Assembly (NCBI GenBank): GCA_021464245.1
Contig: JADCRB010000029.1
Span: 2,321,813-2,385,812, forward strand
From: Carallia brachiata
Lineage: Eukaryota; Streptophyta; Magnoliopsida; Malpighiales; Rhizophoraceae
Reading direction: 5' to 3'
DNA length: 64,000 nucleotides
Part shown: positions 13,324-25,500 of the stretch, in pieces
How the letters are laid out: every line of letters starts with the position of its first letter
Numbering within the stretch: the first letter of the stretch is position 1
Notes under the pieces: generated by a model
Seen by the model: the letters and a program-made list of their open reading frames with translations, nothing else
Databases searched by the model: none
Told to the model about the DNA's origin: nothing
Translations under genes and position numbers: made by a program

Positions 13324-16300
13324 ATCCTCCGCTATTTTAAAAGGCTAATACTGCTGGATTAATCAACGAGAACATAACACATCATTTTTGGTGTCTTTTG
13401 GGCTATAAACCAAAAATTAGGAGAACAAGTTTCAATATTCAGAAGTATGGTGAAATAAAAATTTCTATGAACCATAACTTCTTTATGAATAATAGTGAAT
13501 TTGTCACCGTATCATATTCTCTAAGACTATAATGTTTAACGCGGTTGGGCGCTGTTAGGCCTTGCGCACGCCTGGTTTATTTTCGTGAGAGCTCTAGAGA
13601 TCTTACCTAGGATCTCATAGGAGCGGCCTCACTCCACTCTCATATAGTTGATTCTATCAAGTGTGCATTCCGGTAACACACCACCCATAAGGGATATAGA
13701 ATTCATTAAGAGCATATTACTCAATCTCAAACATCGAAATTTTCGCACTATCTACACCATAGGAAGAGACTTTATAATTTGATAGTGCTCACAAGGTCAA
13801 TCAGTGATTTGTTATTACCCATATGAACCTACTTCAAGGGATCTCCTATCACATAGGTTGGGTTTCCATCACTCTTGACCATTCCTCTATAGGCATATGT
13901 CTCATTCCCCTCGATGTATTTTCACTAGCTTACAGCTTAGTGACAGTCAGAGGATCAATCTAATTCATCTCTAACAAAAATAAGAGATCTCAATATATTT
14001 TCCTGCATAAGCTTCACTAACTCATGAGTTAAATAAATATATTTAACTCTTTCCATTACACAAGTTATTCTTGGTAAGAACAACATAAACTTGGCAAACA
14101 CAGATCATCGACACTCATACTGTCAGTTTCGCACAGAATGAAATATTCATCCTCAGTCAATTTGCCTCCATAACAACCATCTCTAAAGCTATATACTCGA
14201 AATTCATGGTGGATCATGCCACCACTTTACCTTTAAAGGTGAACTCAAATCCATTTAATAGATTTTGTTTCATCTGAATAAAAATTCAGTTAATATCGTT
14301 ATACTCTTTTAGTACGAGTATTCATCACAAAATATATCATAATTCATGATATCTCTCAAATGATTCAGAGTGAATAATTTTATAAAATGGCAGTAAAACA
14401 CTATTACCATCAAATTTTCTAAACAGAGCCCCCGCATGGAAATAAAATTTTTCCAATCCATAAATCACTGGTGCATCAATAAAAATAGTAATACCTCTTA
14501 ACATTACCTTTTCACATGATCTAGGAGCAATTGGAATCTCGTATGCTTGTGCTTCAGCTTCAAATATATAGATGCAATTTTTTTTTTCTCCGTAAGATAC
14601 AATTGCAGGAATTTCTCAAAAGCCAATCCATAGTGGCAGTGAACTATTTCAACCTTGTCAGCTTGTATAGACAAACCCAACAATTCATAAAGTTCAATGA
14701 ACCAATCAAAATTGTTAGTCAATAATCCCAGCAGGTCATGTACTTAGAAAACCACCCAACTATATAATTAGTCTCCTGTTTAATAGGTTCCCCTAGCTTG
14801 TTTGTTGCAAATTACTGGATCAGTTCACTCAATTCCAAGCCTCCATTAGCAATATAAATGCTATCTTTATTTTATCTTTACCCTTTGGGTTGCAAGAACT
14901 TATAATAAAATTAGCATAACATGGCAGAGAATATTTGTAAGGCTCAAATATGTTAAACCTCAGCTTTAGATCACTTCGAACTGCTCAAATATGTTAAACC
15001 TCAGCTTCAGATCACTTCGAACTGCTTTTCAAGTAAGCATTATTCTTTACACAATATTGAAACTGCAAGTAATTATAGAGTATGTTTTCAAAAATAAAAT
15101 GTGTTGGATTTTACCCTTCCTTTAAGAGTCAAGTAAGCGGTAATTCAAATGACTAAATGCCTTCACCAAAACTTATTCTCATTCTCTCATAAGAAATTAA
15201 TTTGAGATATTACCATTGTCTTCTCAATTCACGTACGTGATTGCAGTTAAATGATTGCATCTAACCTTGAATGCTACTTTCTCTTTTTCCTTGATCATTT
15301 TATAGTAGTATGGCCTTTACTTTCGACTATTGGACTGGACTTGACAAGGTCACACACGAGCTCTAGCATTGATAGAGTGCCATTGCAACAAGCATTGGTG
15401 TTGTAGTCCCTTTTAGTCGAGCTATCTTGACGACTGGCAATATAGGCCTCCAAATAACCATTGTATTTATATTCATCGCCTGTATCTAGTTCAATAGCTT
15501 CAAAACATCCACATACAACCAATATTAGTATCCTTTTTTTTTTTCAACTACAAAAGTCACAAAGAATTAAGAATATCAACAAAATTATTACCTTTGCTCT
15601 TCTGAATTATACATGAAACTCATATTGTCTTGTCTAGACAAAATCAATTAGTTTTCTCATTATCATATACCTTGTTTCTTACAGAAAACCAATCAACCAA
15701 GGAAAAACTAGATATAAATTATACAAATAAAATTCTCTTTTCCACTTTATAATGGATATAGCCCGTGTGAGCATACTAGACCCAAACAAATTTTTTTTTT
15801 AAACAATAAAAATATAACCCAATATTCGTGCTATCAATCAAGAAATCACATGCACATGTGATTGTGTCAAACAACAAATGGATAAAAGCCCAATTTTCCC
15901 AATGTGCCAACAATCTTACTGTTATTGTGCAGTATAATTTTTAGGCATTCTTTAATATACAACAAAGACATTCTTCACATGTTTCAAACTTTAAAGTCAG
16001 GAGATAAGCCCCAAATTCAAGCAAAGCAAGTCATGATGGTCATGTTCTTGTTTGAAAAATTTAGAAACTTACCTGGTCCCTTGATTCAAAAGACCACACA
16101 TTGATATATGAAGATACTCAACAAAAATAAGCCAATTTCATGTCCTTGCGTTAGCATCAATTTCACTATGAAATTAAGACCAACTATTGGCCTTCTATGA
16201 CTTGTGATTACTCCACCAACACCAAACTCTTAAGCATGGAATATCACCAGGCAAGCAACAATACCTAACAATGGTTTCCAATGCCAACAAAATAATTTTG

Positions 16301-17194
16301 TCAACGGACATTAAATCTCCATCCTAACAAAAGGTATATTAACAACTAATGCTTAACAACAAATGCTCACAAAGTAACATATAAGCAGAGACATGCCATG
16401 CAAAAATCTATTTATAGATATCAAAAGCAATGACTCAGATTTAGGAGCCAAAAAAAACTCCTTTTAGATTTCTTCCAAGTACTGGCCTTTATATAGGACA
16501 ATGTATCACCATTCATCAGTTAAAATGAAGCCTAAACCTTAATAACCAATTTGGAAAGCAAGAAAAGTTCTACTGCACATTTCAAGTCTCAAGCTAGCAC
16601 AAAGATTTTTCTAGTTTAAAAAAATGATATTGATCATCCAAATAAACAATATAGCATTGAATTGATGTTACATTCCAGTTATCCATCTTGTCCTTAAATA
16701 ATAAATTTTATTGTCTAAAACCAACATCAATAAGTAGACAACATAAGAGAGAACCTATAATACAAAAACGGAAAGCAGGAAATTATAGATGCCAACAAGG
16801 ATTGATGATGTGGATAATATGAAATTTTAGAAGCCACACAAGAGACACAACAATGCTTGGCCATGCAATAGAATGAAAAAAAAAATTAGAAATAAGTTGA
16901 GATGAGCCTTCTCATATAAAGACAAGGCACACAAGAAAAAAAAAAATGCATTGTCTAATCAAAATATTATTCTCACAACTATCGATTCCATCTATACACA
17001 CATAAGTATGCTCAAAATTGAAAATTTTTAGAGGCATGCATTGTCATATCTAACCCAAAGTTCATATACATCAATTAACAAAAGACACTAAGATAGAAAA
17101 TTTAAGAAATCGGGATTTACTCCACTAACAATGAGCTTATTTAAGAATAGACATCACAAGCAAATGATTCTAACATCGAAACTATCCTTAAGAA
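13324..17194. other. Interior of the LTR element, no protein domains seen
   Basis: This 3.87-kb region between the LTRs was scanned on both strands. Open frames such as 14722-14504, 15522-15295 (minus) and 15904-16104 (plus) have no retroelement motif. It contains a perfect 41-bp tandem-like duplication at 14943-15024 and an inverted repeat at its left junction. The left third looks like the non-coding region that lies before a 3' LTR. The right two thirds have no assignable origin. Either coding sequence was deleted long ago, or this is a LARD-type non-coding interior mobilised by a helper. Confidence 0.6.
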
Positions 17195-17820
17195 TGTTGT
17201 AAATTATCAATAAAAATAAATATAAAATTTACATAAATAAATTAAGAACAAAGTTAACGATATTGAACAATCAATGAAACATATAAATACATATTACTAA
17301 ATAAATAAATAAAATTAAAGAAGAAAAAGATATCATGTCTGAAGCGTGCATATGCACTGTCCTTAAGGATAGTTTCCGCTCCCGTAGACAAGTAGTACCA
17401 GTGCAGTAGGTCGCAGCGGCTATCCTCTCAAGATACGACAGACTTTCCCACTAATGTGCACTTCAAATAGTGAGGTGACAGAAACAGTTTCATCTCTAGA
17501 TTAAACTAGCAGCATAAGCCTCTCATGTATAGATAAAGGAGAAAATATTCTCACACTTCTCATAGCCACTTGAAAGATGAGGGATTATCTTTTTATAATA
17601 GGTATAGTTTTATATCTCATAAGTAAGAATAAAGTTTTTAATAAATTATAACGGTTAGTAACAGTTAAATATATAATGACAAGTAACGGCTAAATAACAG
17701 TCAAATAACGGCTAATTTAACGGCCATAAAACGGTTAATCCAACGGTCATATAACGACTAATTTGACCAAGTCATATACGTAATAATTAACTTTTTAAAA
17801 TATAATAATAATTTACAACA
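17195..17820 (-). repeat. Right LTR (5' LTR if the element reads on the minus strand)
   Basis: This 626-bp copy of the left LTR begins TGTTGTAAATTATCAATA and ends AATTTACAACA, followed by the target duplication GTTTT. It has the same length as the left copy, so essentially no indels separate them. About 30 substitutions do, nearly all C/T or G/A, as expected from decay of methylated cytosine. Confidence 0.92.
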
Positions 17821-17825
17821 GTTTT

Positions 17826-19050
17826 TGGTCAAGATAAAAACGTAATTTCAATAATATATCATGCACTATACGTCGAAATCTTTTTTTTTTTTTTTTCAAT
17901 TTCATAGACGAATCTAATAACATAGAACATATCGGTGTATGGTGCATGCATTGCTTCCAAACAGATATACGAACATCATTTCTGTTCGAAAAGATTCACC
18001 CACGTCAGATTGGATAAGTCTCGTTCCCACAACCCACTTTCCGAGTCCCCGTACTACCTTGAAGGGAGGTCCACGTAACCATTTGAAGGACTTTATAATA
18101 CAATTAAATTTTATATAATAATAAAATAATTATATAATTTATTTAATAATATTTAATAATTTTATTTTTTAAAAAATTTTGACCATTAAAAGAATCATTC
18201 AATAATTTATATAATTTTATTTCTACTTAATATTTCTCCAAAATAAAAAGAAAAGCACCGCAGGTCTTTTGAGAAAATTCCCGAGAATATTAGCTCTTAA
18301 ATTGAAAGCGAATTTCGGCTGGCCCACTGCTGTATTCATTCAGAGACGTCAAAATTGATCATCTACGTTAAAATCAAATCTTCGATCAAAAAAAGTTTAA
18401 AATGAAATCAGATGGCCTCGAATACAAGTCATCTTAGCTTGGGTTATATATTTTCAAGTCTATCATATTCAGTTTACTATTTAAAATTAATTAATTAATT
18501 ATTTTATTATCTATTAGAATAGGTGAAAAGACTATTATTTGTTATTTAATTTTTTTATGCATTAATTTGTATAAAAAGATATACTGTTTTTATTTTTTAC
18601 ATAATAATTTTTTATTTTATTACTGGATTTCAAGTCAACCCATTGGCTTGTTAATTTTAAAAGGTTTAGTTTTTTCGAATAATTTTTATTTTTCATATAC
18701 TAGAATAAGTAAAAATATATTATTAATTTTTTTTTCAGTTTAGGAGCTACTCCACTTTGATGAAGAGCTCGTTCAGGAGAATCCTCGTAGAGAATTCAAA
18801 AATAACCAAATTTTTCTTTAAGAGTGGTTCTACTACTAATTACTAATAGTTTAGAAAAGCTCATAATATATCTTAAGAGAAGCTTCCTGTTTTGGAGAAA
18901 AAGGAGCAGGAGTAAAGACTACCCAATGGGCTCCTAGCTCTTCCTTTCTTTCTTTTTTTTTTTTTTTTTTTTTGAATGAAACAATTAAAACAAAAATTAC
19001 AGTCCCACAAACATTACCCCAACTCTATCAACATCTAAAAAAATAATGCA
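17826..19050. other. Intergenic flank right of the LTR element
   Basis: This is AT-rich DNA with long T runs (for example about 17881-17896 and 18953-18973). I see no coding sequence or recognisable repeat structure on either strand. Confidence 0.4.
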
Positions 19051-19054
19051 GAAC

Positions 19055-19242
19055 CAACGCTTGTTAGTTCAAGTAGTGAAAAGTTTAATTTCCCTTAAAC
19101 AAGATCTTGAGTTGAGTCTTGTGTATGAAAAAAATAGGCGCTGGGAGAACTTTACCCCCTTTAATGGGTCTACCCGGTTCGAACTGAATTAGTCAGAATC
19201 TAATGGACTTCTAGATACCAAGACTTTCAAAAAAAAAAAAAA
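19055..19242 (+). repeat. Probable tRNA-derived SINE
   Basis: A box-A-like TTAGTTCAAGTAG (about 19064) is followed about 40 bp later by a box-B-like TTGAGTTGAGTCTT (about 19107-19120), the spacing of an internal Pol III promoter. A roughly 100-bp non-tRNA body follows and the unit ends in an A-rich tail (about 19229-19242). The text GTGTATGAAAAAAATAGG and a terminal CTTCTAGATACCAAGA resemble plant SINE bodies. I could not define target duplications, and box B departs from GGTTCGANTCC. It is more likely a diverged SINE than a tRNA gene. Confidence 0.5.
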
Positions 19243-20836
19243 CAACACAGGCTCATAGGAGGGGAGGCGTAAAACATTTCTTCTGATGAAGTATTAGAGC
19301 TTAATTTAACAAGGAAGTCAGTATATAAAATTTCTTTTTGGAGAGTATATTTGAGATAAATATCCCAAAAATTAACCAAAATGAGCCCCATATACTTTTT
19401 GGGAGGTATCCTCTAAATTATTAGTATGGTTTTCAAATTTTTGAGATTTAGATATTTTTGAGATGTAGGTTTCAGACCCAACTAGTAATATTAGGTCCTT
19501 TAGCTATTATTCTTGAGAAATGCCCTATTCTAGTCTATTCCTCCAAAGTGTAATATTTACAAGATGAGAATTTTTGCTTTTCTCATTAGCTTGTTTGTCA
19601 CAATTCACACAATTCCAATAATAAATATTGATTCCAACGCAGAAGACTTGGTTTACCGAAAAAAGAAATAGGTGAACTCAATTTCTTGAGACATATTTCT
19701 CCAAAAAAAAAAAAAATTTGTGAGACATAAAATAAAAGTAATTTTCTTTTTTTGTTCGGTTCAAAGAAACTACAAAGCAGTGGCAGGGGAGGGGTGAGGG
19801 AGAGATCGGGTCCAACCAATTCCCTAAGCTCATGGCTGGCAACCAGCTGCCAACCAATCAGGTCAAGCCCAATCCTCATCAATTGTCTTTTACATTAATT
19901 GGCGATGCATGCACTTGAACAAAGGTGTTCTGGATACCCACCCCACTTCAACTCGGTTAGTCGATGTAAGACTTGATCTCCAAAGAATGGTCAGTACGAA
20001 TCTCTCATGTATATAGATAAGACAATTAGGCTACAGATTAATTAGTAAAATATAGCTGACAGCTTTCCTTTAGATTTTATGAATTTTTACAACTCTCTTG
20101 AGATCTCTGCTATATTTTGGGATAAGATAAAATAGGGATATTATGACATCGTGTTATAGTCTCTTAATATTTTAATTATATTAATTTCTTTTAATATAGT
20201 ACCAGCCTATATCAACAAAAACAAAAATTAATGTTTTGTAAATGTTAATATGACTTCCACCTTGCAGACTTAACTTATGATATAATTAAAGATGTTGATC
20301 CATAAACCTAATCCCACAGTAATGAATATAAGTATAAGTAATAAATTTAGATGTTTAAGGTTTAATCAAATTTTAAATTGATAGAATCAATATTTAATAA
20401 TACATATTGATTTATTTATTAATGATTCAAAAATAAAAATAACAATTATATACTATATATTTCGACTAAAAATCATTTTCAATAGTTAAATTGAAACGTT
20501 TCTAATAAGACAATTGTAGAAATACTTGATTGTATATTATCTTTTTGAGCTTCAATGACTAAATTAAAAGTTTAGATAACATTGATGAAACGATTGGAAA
20601 TCTGGATAAATTAAGAACTTAAATATTATCTAAACAAAGTTTTGGAGTTAAATAACAATTTTTGATGCCTAATTTTTTAGCTGGTTTTGACCGGTTTAGG
20701 TGTTATCCAATTTTTAATATTGAACTGAATCAATTACTTGATCAGTTCATAGTTGAATCGGTCCAACCATCTAGTATGATTCAATTTTCAAAACACTCTT
20801 CTCAATTAATTTTTTTTCTCTCATTTACCTTGCGTT
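19243..20836. other. Intergenic region, no gene seen
   Basis: About 1.6 kb with no supportable coding region. Part of it (about 20683-20770) resembles the CCGGTT-rich repeat at 11.3-11.8 kb. A minus-strand frame of 94 codons at 19882-19598 has no recognisable motif. Confidence 0.4.
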
Positions 20837-21048
20837 TTTTTGGTACATATTTACATTGTGTTTAAATAATAAACAAAGTAAATGAGAGACAGGGGGAGGA
20901 GGGGAAAATTTTCCATCTTTTTTTCGTGTTTGGGAAATAGTATTTTTGGTACATATTTACATTGTGTTTAAATAATAAACAAAGTAAATCAGAGACAGTG
21001 GGAGGAGGGGAAAATTTTCCATCTTTTTTTCGTGTTTGGGAAATAGTA
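20837..21048. repeat. 106-bp tandem duplication
   Basis: Two head-to-tail copies (20837-20942 and 20943-21048) differ at only about two positions (ATGAGAGACAGGGGG versus ATCAGAGACAGTGGG). Each copy contains the short palindrome GGGGAAAATTTTCC and ends TTCGTGTTTGGGAAATAGTA. The near identity implies a recent duplication or replication slippage. There is no coding potential. Confidence 0.88.
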
Positions 21049-22584
21049 ATCTAAAGAGAAAAACTGCAAATTTCTTATTTGAAAAATAGTGAAAAATGAG
21101 AAAAAAGAAAAATAATATAAGAATGTCAATTTTTCCTTTCCGAATAAAAATGCTGCATATCTACAATAGGGGTAATAAAATCTTTTAATGAAAATGGTAA
21201 GGAAATCAACAATTTTTTCTCGATTTTGGGAGAGTGAAATTATAGGAAGAATGAAATTGGTGGACTAAAAAAAATTAATTTTCTTCTTCCTCATTTTCCT
21301 TCCGTCGCAAATATTATTCAAGCACAAATATTATCTCTTTTTTTCTCTATTTTCTTTTTTCTTTTTCCTTCTCCTGAACGCAGTGTTAGTAAGGGGCTAA
21401 CTCATCTAAAAAGAGGAGTTGAATTAGAAGACACCTAAACAAATAGAAATTCAATCACATAGAAAAAAAAAAAAAAGGTTAATGCATTTAATTTTTTTGT
21501 AATTTAATTGTTTTGCATTTTAACTCTTTGTGATTTTAATTTAGGTTGTAAATCTCATTGCGTTTGACAATTAAACACCATAACAATAATTTGTTAAATT
21601 TATTAATAAAAATTGACTACAACCATGTTATTTTGTAATCACGAAAATTTTATTGTATCTTCATGTAGACGTAAAAGTCTCAAACACTTTTATATCAACA
21701 TGAAAATAACAAAAACTATGATAGAGAAAAAATAAACGATGTACTTTTAGTCCATTTTTGTTAATAGATTTAATAAAATCTTGAATAAGAGAATAAATTA
21801 TAAAAATTTAAAAATATAAAAAAATTTAATGCCTAAATTTAAACTACGGGAATTAAATACATTTAAGCTCAAAAAAAAAAAAAAGAAATCCAAAGCTAAT
21901 GAGGAGGTGACCGCTGTCGCTGGTCAGCACGTACTCTTTTGCCATGGGGGTTATGTCATGCAGAAATGGATGTGTACTGAGAGTTGAGACTTAGAGCAAC
22001 AAAACAACTTGTAGTTCATATTGCCGACTTGTTGCCATCTAGACGTAACATCCACAAGAAAGTCTTCTTGTTCTTCGGTGTCTCTCTTCCCTTTATTTTT
22101 GTTACCTGAATGGTTTGCTGAGTTAAAACATATTTCTAAAGGTTTGAGAATTTTCCAATTAGCCACAAAACGCGTTTGACTTGAAACGCAAAGCCAAGAC
22201 ACTAACACAACATTCAAGTGTCTGATTTACATGCAAAGACAAAGACGCTAACAACAACCACAACGGAAACAGAACAGCTCTGGAGCATAGAGAGAAGTAA
22301 AGCACTGCAAGAAGAAAACGACATCAAGAGCTCCTGAGGGCACATAATACAGTGGAGCTCCGAAAATTTATAATTTGGGAGATACGCCAAGGGAAAGACT
22401 TGTAGTCCACTCCATTCTTAAATGGACATGCTCCTTACATTCTAAACACTCCGTTCTCAAATGAACATACTCCTTATTGTCCGGGATCGTGCCTCTACGA
22501 CAAGGTTATGGACAATGACCCAGCAGCCTCACCGATCGGTAGTCAGCTTCAAGTTCAGGTACACAGGCTTGAGGGACTTCTAGT
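21049..22584. other. Intergenic region and 3' flank of the KH-protein gene
   Basis: No coding sequence was found. The right part (about 22300-22584) should be the 3' UTR of the minus-strand KH gene, whose stop codon is at 22585-22587. The left part is AT-rich and pyrimidine-rich intergenic DNA. Confidence 0.4.
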
Positions 22585-25500
22585 TTAAGGTCCATCTTCT
22601 TGTGCTAAAACAAAAGAAAGGCCATTGTGTCAATTGGATTCATAAGTTGACCAAGAATAATGAGATAATCGTCTGGAGCCCTCCACGGGTGCAACACAAA
22701 CACAAGTAGATAAACTTACTACTCAAAATAAAGCCTTGTAGCAAGCTCTGGGCTCTCTCTGACTGTTCTGGGGTGCCTGAAATTTGAATGATTTTGTCTG
22801 TCACCTCTGGTCTATCTTCTATGAGTGTTACATTGGCTCCTGACAACTGTTCCACCATGCACAGGTCAATTAGATTTTCTTCTCGTCAATTTATCAGAGA
22901 TGGAAGAGGGAAAAAAAAATGTTGATATCAAGCTGCAAGGGTAGCTAACCTCACTAATCTGTGCAAGCTTGCTTTTTGATTTTGCTATAAGCTTGGGAAC
23001 TGCATAATCTGGTATAACGACTTCAAGTGTACTCCTAGTGACAAGTGGTTTAGGTATTCTAAAGAGGAAGCGAAAGCATATGTTACAAAGCACATACACC
23101 ATCAGGCATGTCTGATATTATACCAAAAAAAAAAAAGCATGGCCGAACAAGTCTGAATCTTCTACCTGTTGATTACAGTTGGCACATCTTCACGGCGTTC
23201 ACTGTCATTTTGCTTTGCTGTATCAGCGTTGGACACAAAATCCTGAAAACAATGGTTTATCAATTTTTGATCTAAAGCGAAGCGGGATAGAATTCTTTTT
23301 AAGGACCTCTCTTTTGTCCACTATCCTAACCACTGGATGAGGTTAATGATCTAAAGGAAACTGCAATTTATGGACTGAATCAGGTTAATGATAATCAAGC
23401 TGAAGATTATTTTCTCACAATCTGAAAACAGTGTCCAGCAGAAACTCCAAATGGCAGAGCCATCTGCTATATCTGGGTAGCAAAATAGTATATGACAATG
23501 CATATATTTTGCTTTAAGAGTTCAAAAAAGCTAAGATAGTTGAGGCTTAATTAGTTATCAAATCCAATGTTTCGCAAAGGTAAATGCAGTAAAATGGAAA
23601 AAGCGGGGGACCAACTATGCATATGGAAAGAATACGTCTCAGAAAAGGGGGGAAAAATAGTAAGGTGGATGTTCTTTTTTTTTTTTTTTTTTTTTTTCTG
23701 AAGGCTGTGGCTAATGACCAAACAGAGGGAGCATCCTCAGATCCTCAATCAATTACCTTTGATGATAGTGTTGCTGCAGCAGATTGCACATTACGGCTGG
23801 TTGCAGATCCTGGATCACCATTACTGTGACCTTCACGAGCCACAGCCATTTTATTCGGAGATGCTACATCCACTCCTAAAGCACTCCCAACAGGTCCGGG
23901 TGCAGTAATTGGAGGTGGAGTATCCTTCTGAAACAGTTCCTTGTACAAGAAACTTCGCAGTCTTGAGGTCACTTCCATAAGAGCATCTCGAGCAGCGGTT
24001 ATCTCCCCCTCAATCTAAAGAGAACATCAATGTTGTTCAGATACAAAGAGTGTAATTTAATCCTGCACAGACAACTTTACGAATTCCAGGGGTACAGATT
24101 CTAGCATTTTCCCATGTCACAATGCTCAAGTGGCAGACTAAGTGTCCACAATTAAGCATTAAGAAATGCATGTTATCTAATTGTCGGCCTCCTATATTCC
24201 ATAAGCATTTGTCAGCCGGAGGTTCTCTGTCATCAGGAAATTGTGCCGCACTGAGGCTAATACTTCAATATGTCTTAACCAAACAAGTTACAGAGAATAT
24301 CGATCAGAAATAACCTTTGAGCCATGCACCATGCCAGACAAGGTCTAACTCTATGAAACAATTACAGAACCCAGCGATCAGTTACGACTGGTTACCAATA
24401 CTATAAAGCCCAGAAACCAATTATCTGAAATATCATAAAAACCAAGTATTTAACAACTTCAACCTTCATGAAGTAAAGTTAAGCGGTAAACCTGTACAAG
24501 TTCATATGCCCCTGATACACAAGCAGGAAGTTTTTCCTTCGGTAGAATCTGTATTTTAGCACCAGTTAATCTTTCCATCTCAGATAATGATCCATCTCTT
24601 CCCAAAAGACATTCAATATCACAGGCTGGGACAAGTAACCTAGTTGTGATTGCATTGTCTTTGTCTGAAACGAGATCAACAATGTGACTTTGAATGTGCA
24701 ATAGAGCTTCTTGGGCAGGAAACAGCTCATCATCAGGACCCTATGTACACAGGCAAACCAAAATAAGTCGAGAACTTATAGAGAAAAATGTTGCATCACT
24801 TTGGGGGATTCTAATTTTATTGGGGTTTTGGCAAATTTTAAAAATTAAAACAGCATAAGTACAAGGAAGAAATGTATATGTTACAGAGCAACTGTCTCTA
24901 ACTAAAAGACCATTCAAAGTGGGGGGAAAAAAAAGGAAAAAGCAAGTTAGTGCTAGAATTAATAATAAGTCAGTTGCTAACAAAACTTACAAGACAGTGC
25001 TCACCTCTTCAGAGGAAATTATTATTATCTGTTCATCCGACCCAGATACAGGATCCAGAACTTTCACATCCACACCAATGTCATTTTGAAGCAATTCTAC
25101 TATGCCCTCCGACTCCCCAACAACTCTGTTAACCTTGTCAATTGGACAAAGCATTCGAAACACAAGGTCCTCACCGTAGAATGGTTGCACACTATCACCC
25201 GTGATAACATCCCCAGCCTCACCTGGAAAACTGGACTGGCGTGAAGAAGAGTTACTATCTCTATAACTACTTGAAGATAGTCGTGATGCGAAAGAAGGAC
25301 CATCTATGTTTGATCGACGCGGCGTGCTATTCATGTGAGGCATATAATTGTCGTCAGGAAAAAAGCGTCCATGGAAATGACTGCGGTCCCGATGCTGACT
25401 CTCCCTCAAGCGTGATGAGATGATAGCTATGGCATTTTTCACATTATTGACATCACCTACAACCTGTCAGGCACACACCATGAATTAGGCAGAGAACACC

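Larger units (their letters stand above)
12698..17820 (-). mobile_element. Complete LTR retrotransposon without coding capacity (non-autonomous), about 5.1 kb
   Basis: Two 626-bp LTRs (12698-13323 and 17195-17820) both begin TGTTGTAAATTATC and end AATTTACAACA (TG...CA). They flank a 3.87-kb interior, and the element is bounded by the 5-bp duplication GTTTT (12693-12697 and 17821-17825). On the minus strand the base run AGCGGAGGAT directly abuts the left LTR and resembles a Copia-type polypurine tract, so I read the element on the minus strand with the right LTR as the 5' LTR. The interior shows no gag, protease, integrase, RT or RNase H motif on either strand, and no open frame above about 75 codons. 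No tRNA primer-binding site starting TGG is adjacent to either LTR. It is therefore LARD-like or heavily decayed. The left and right LTRs differ at about 30 of 626 sites by eye, mostly transitions. Confidence 0.88.
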
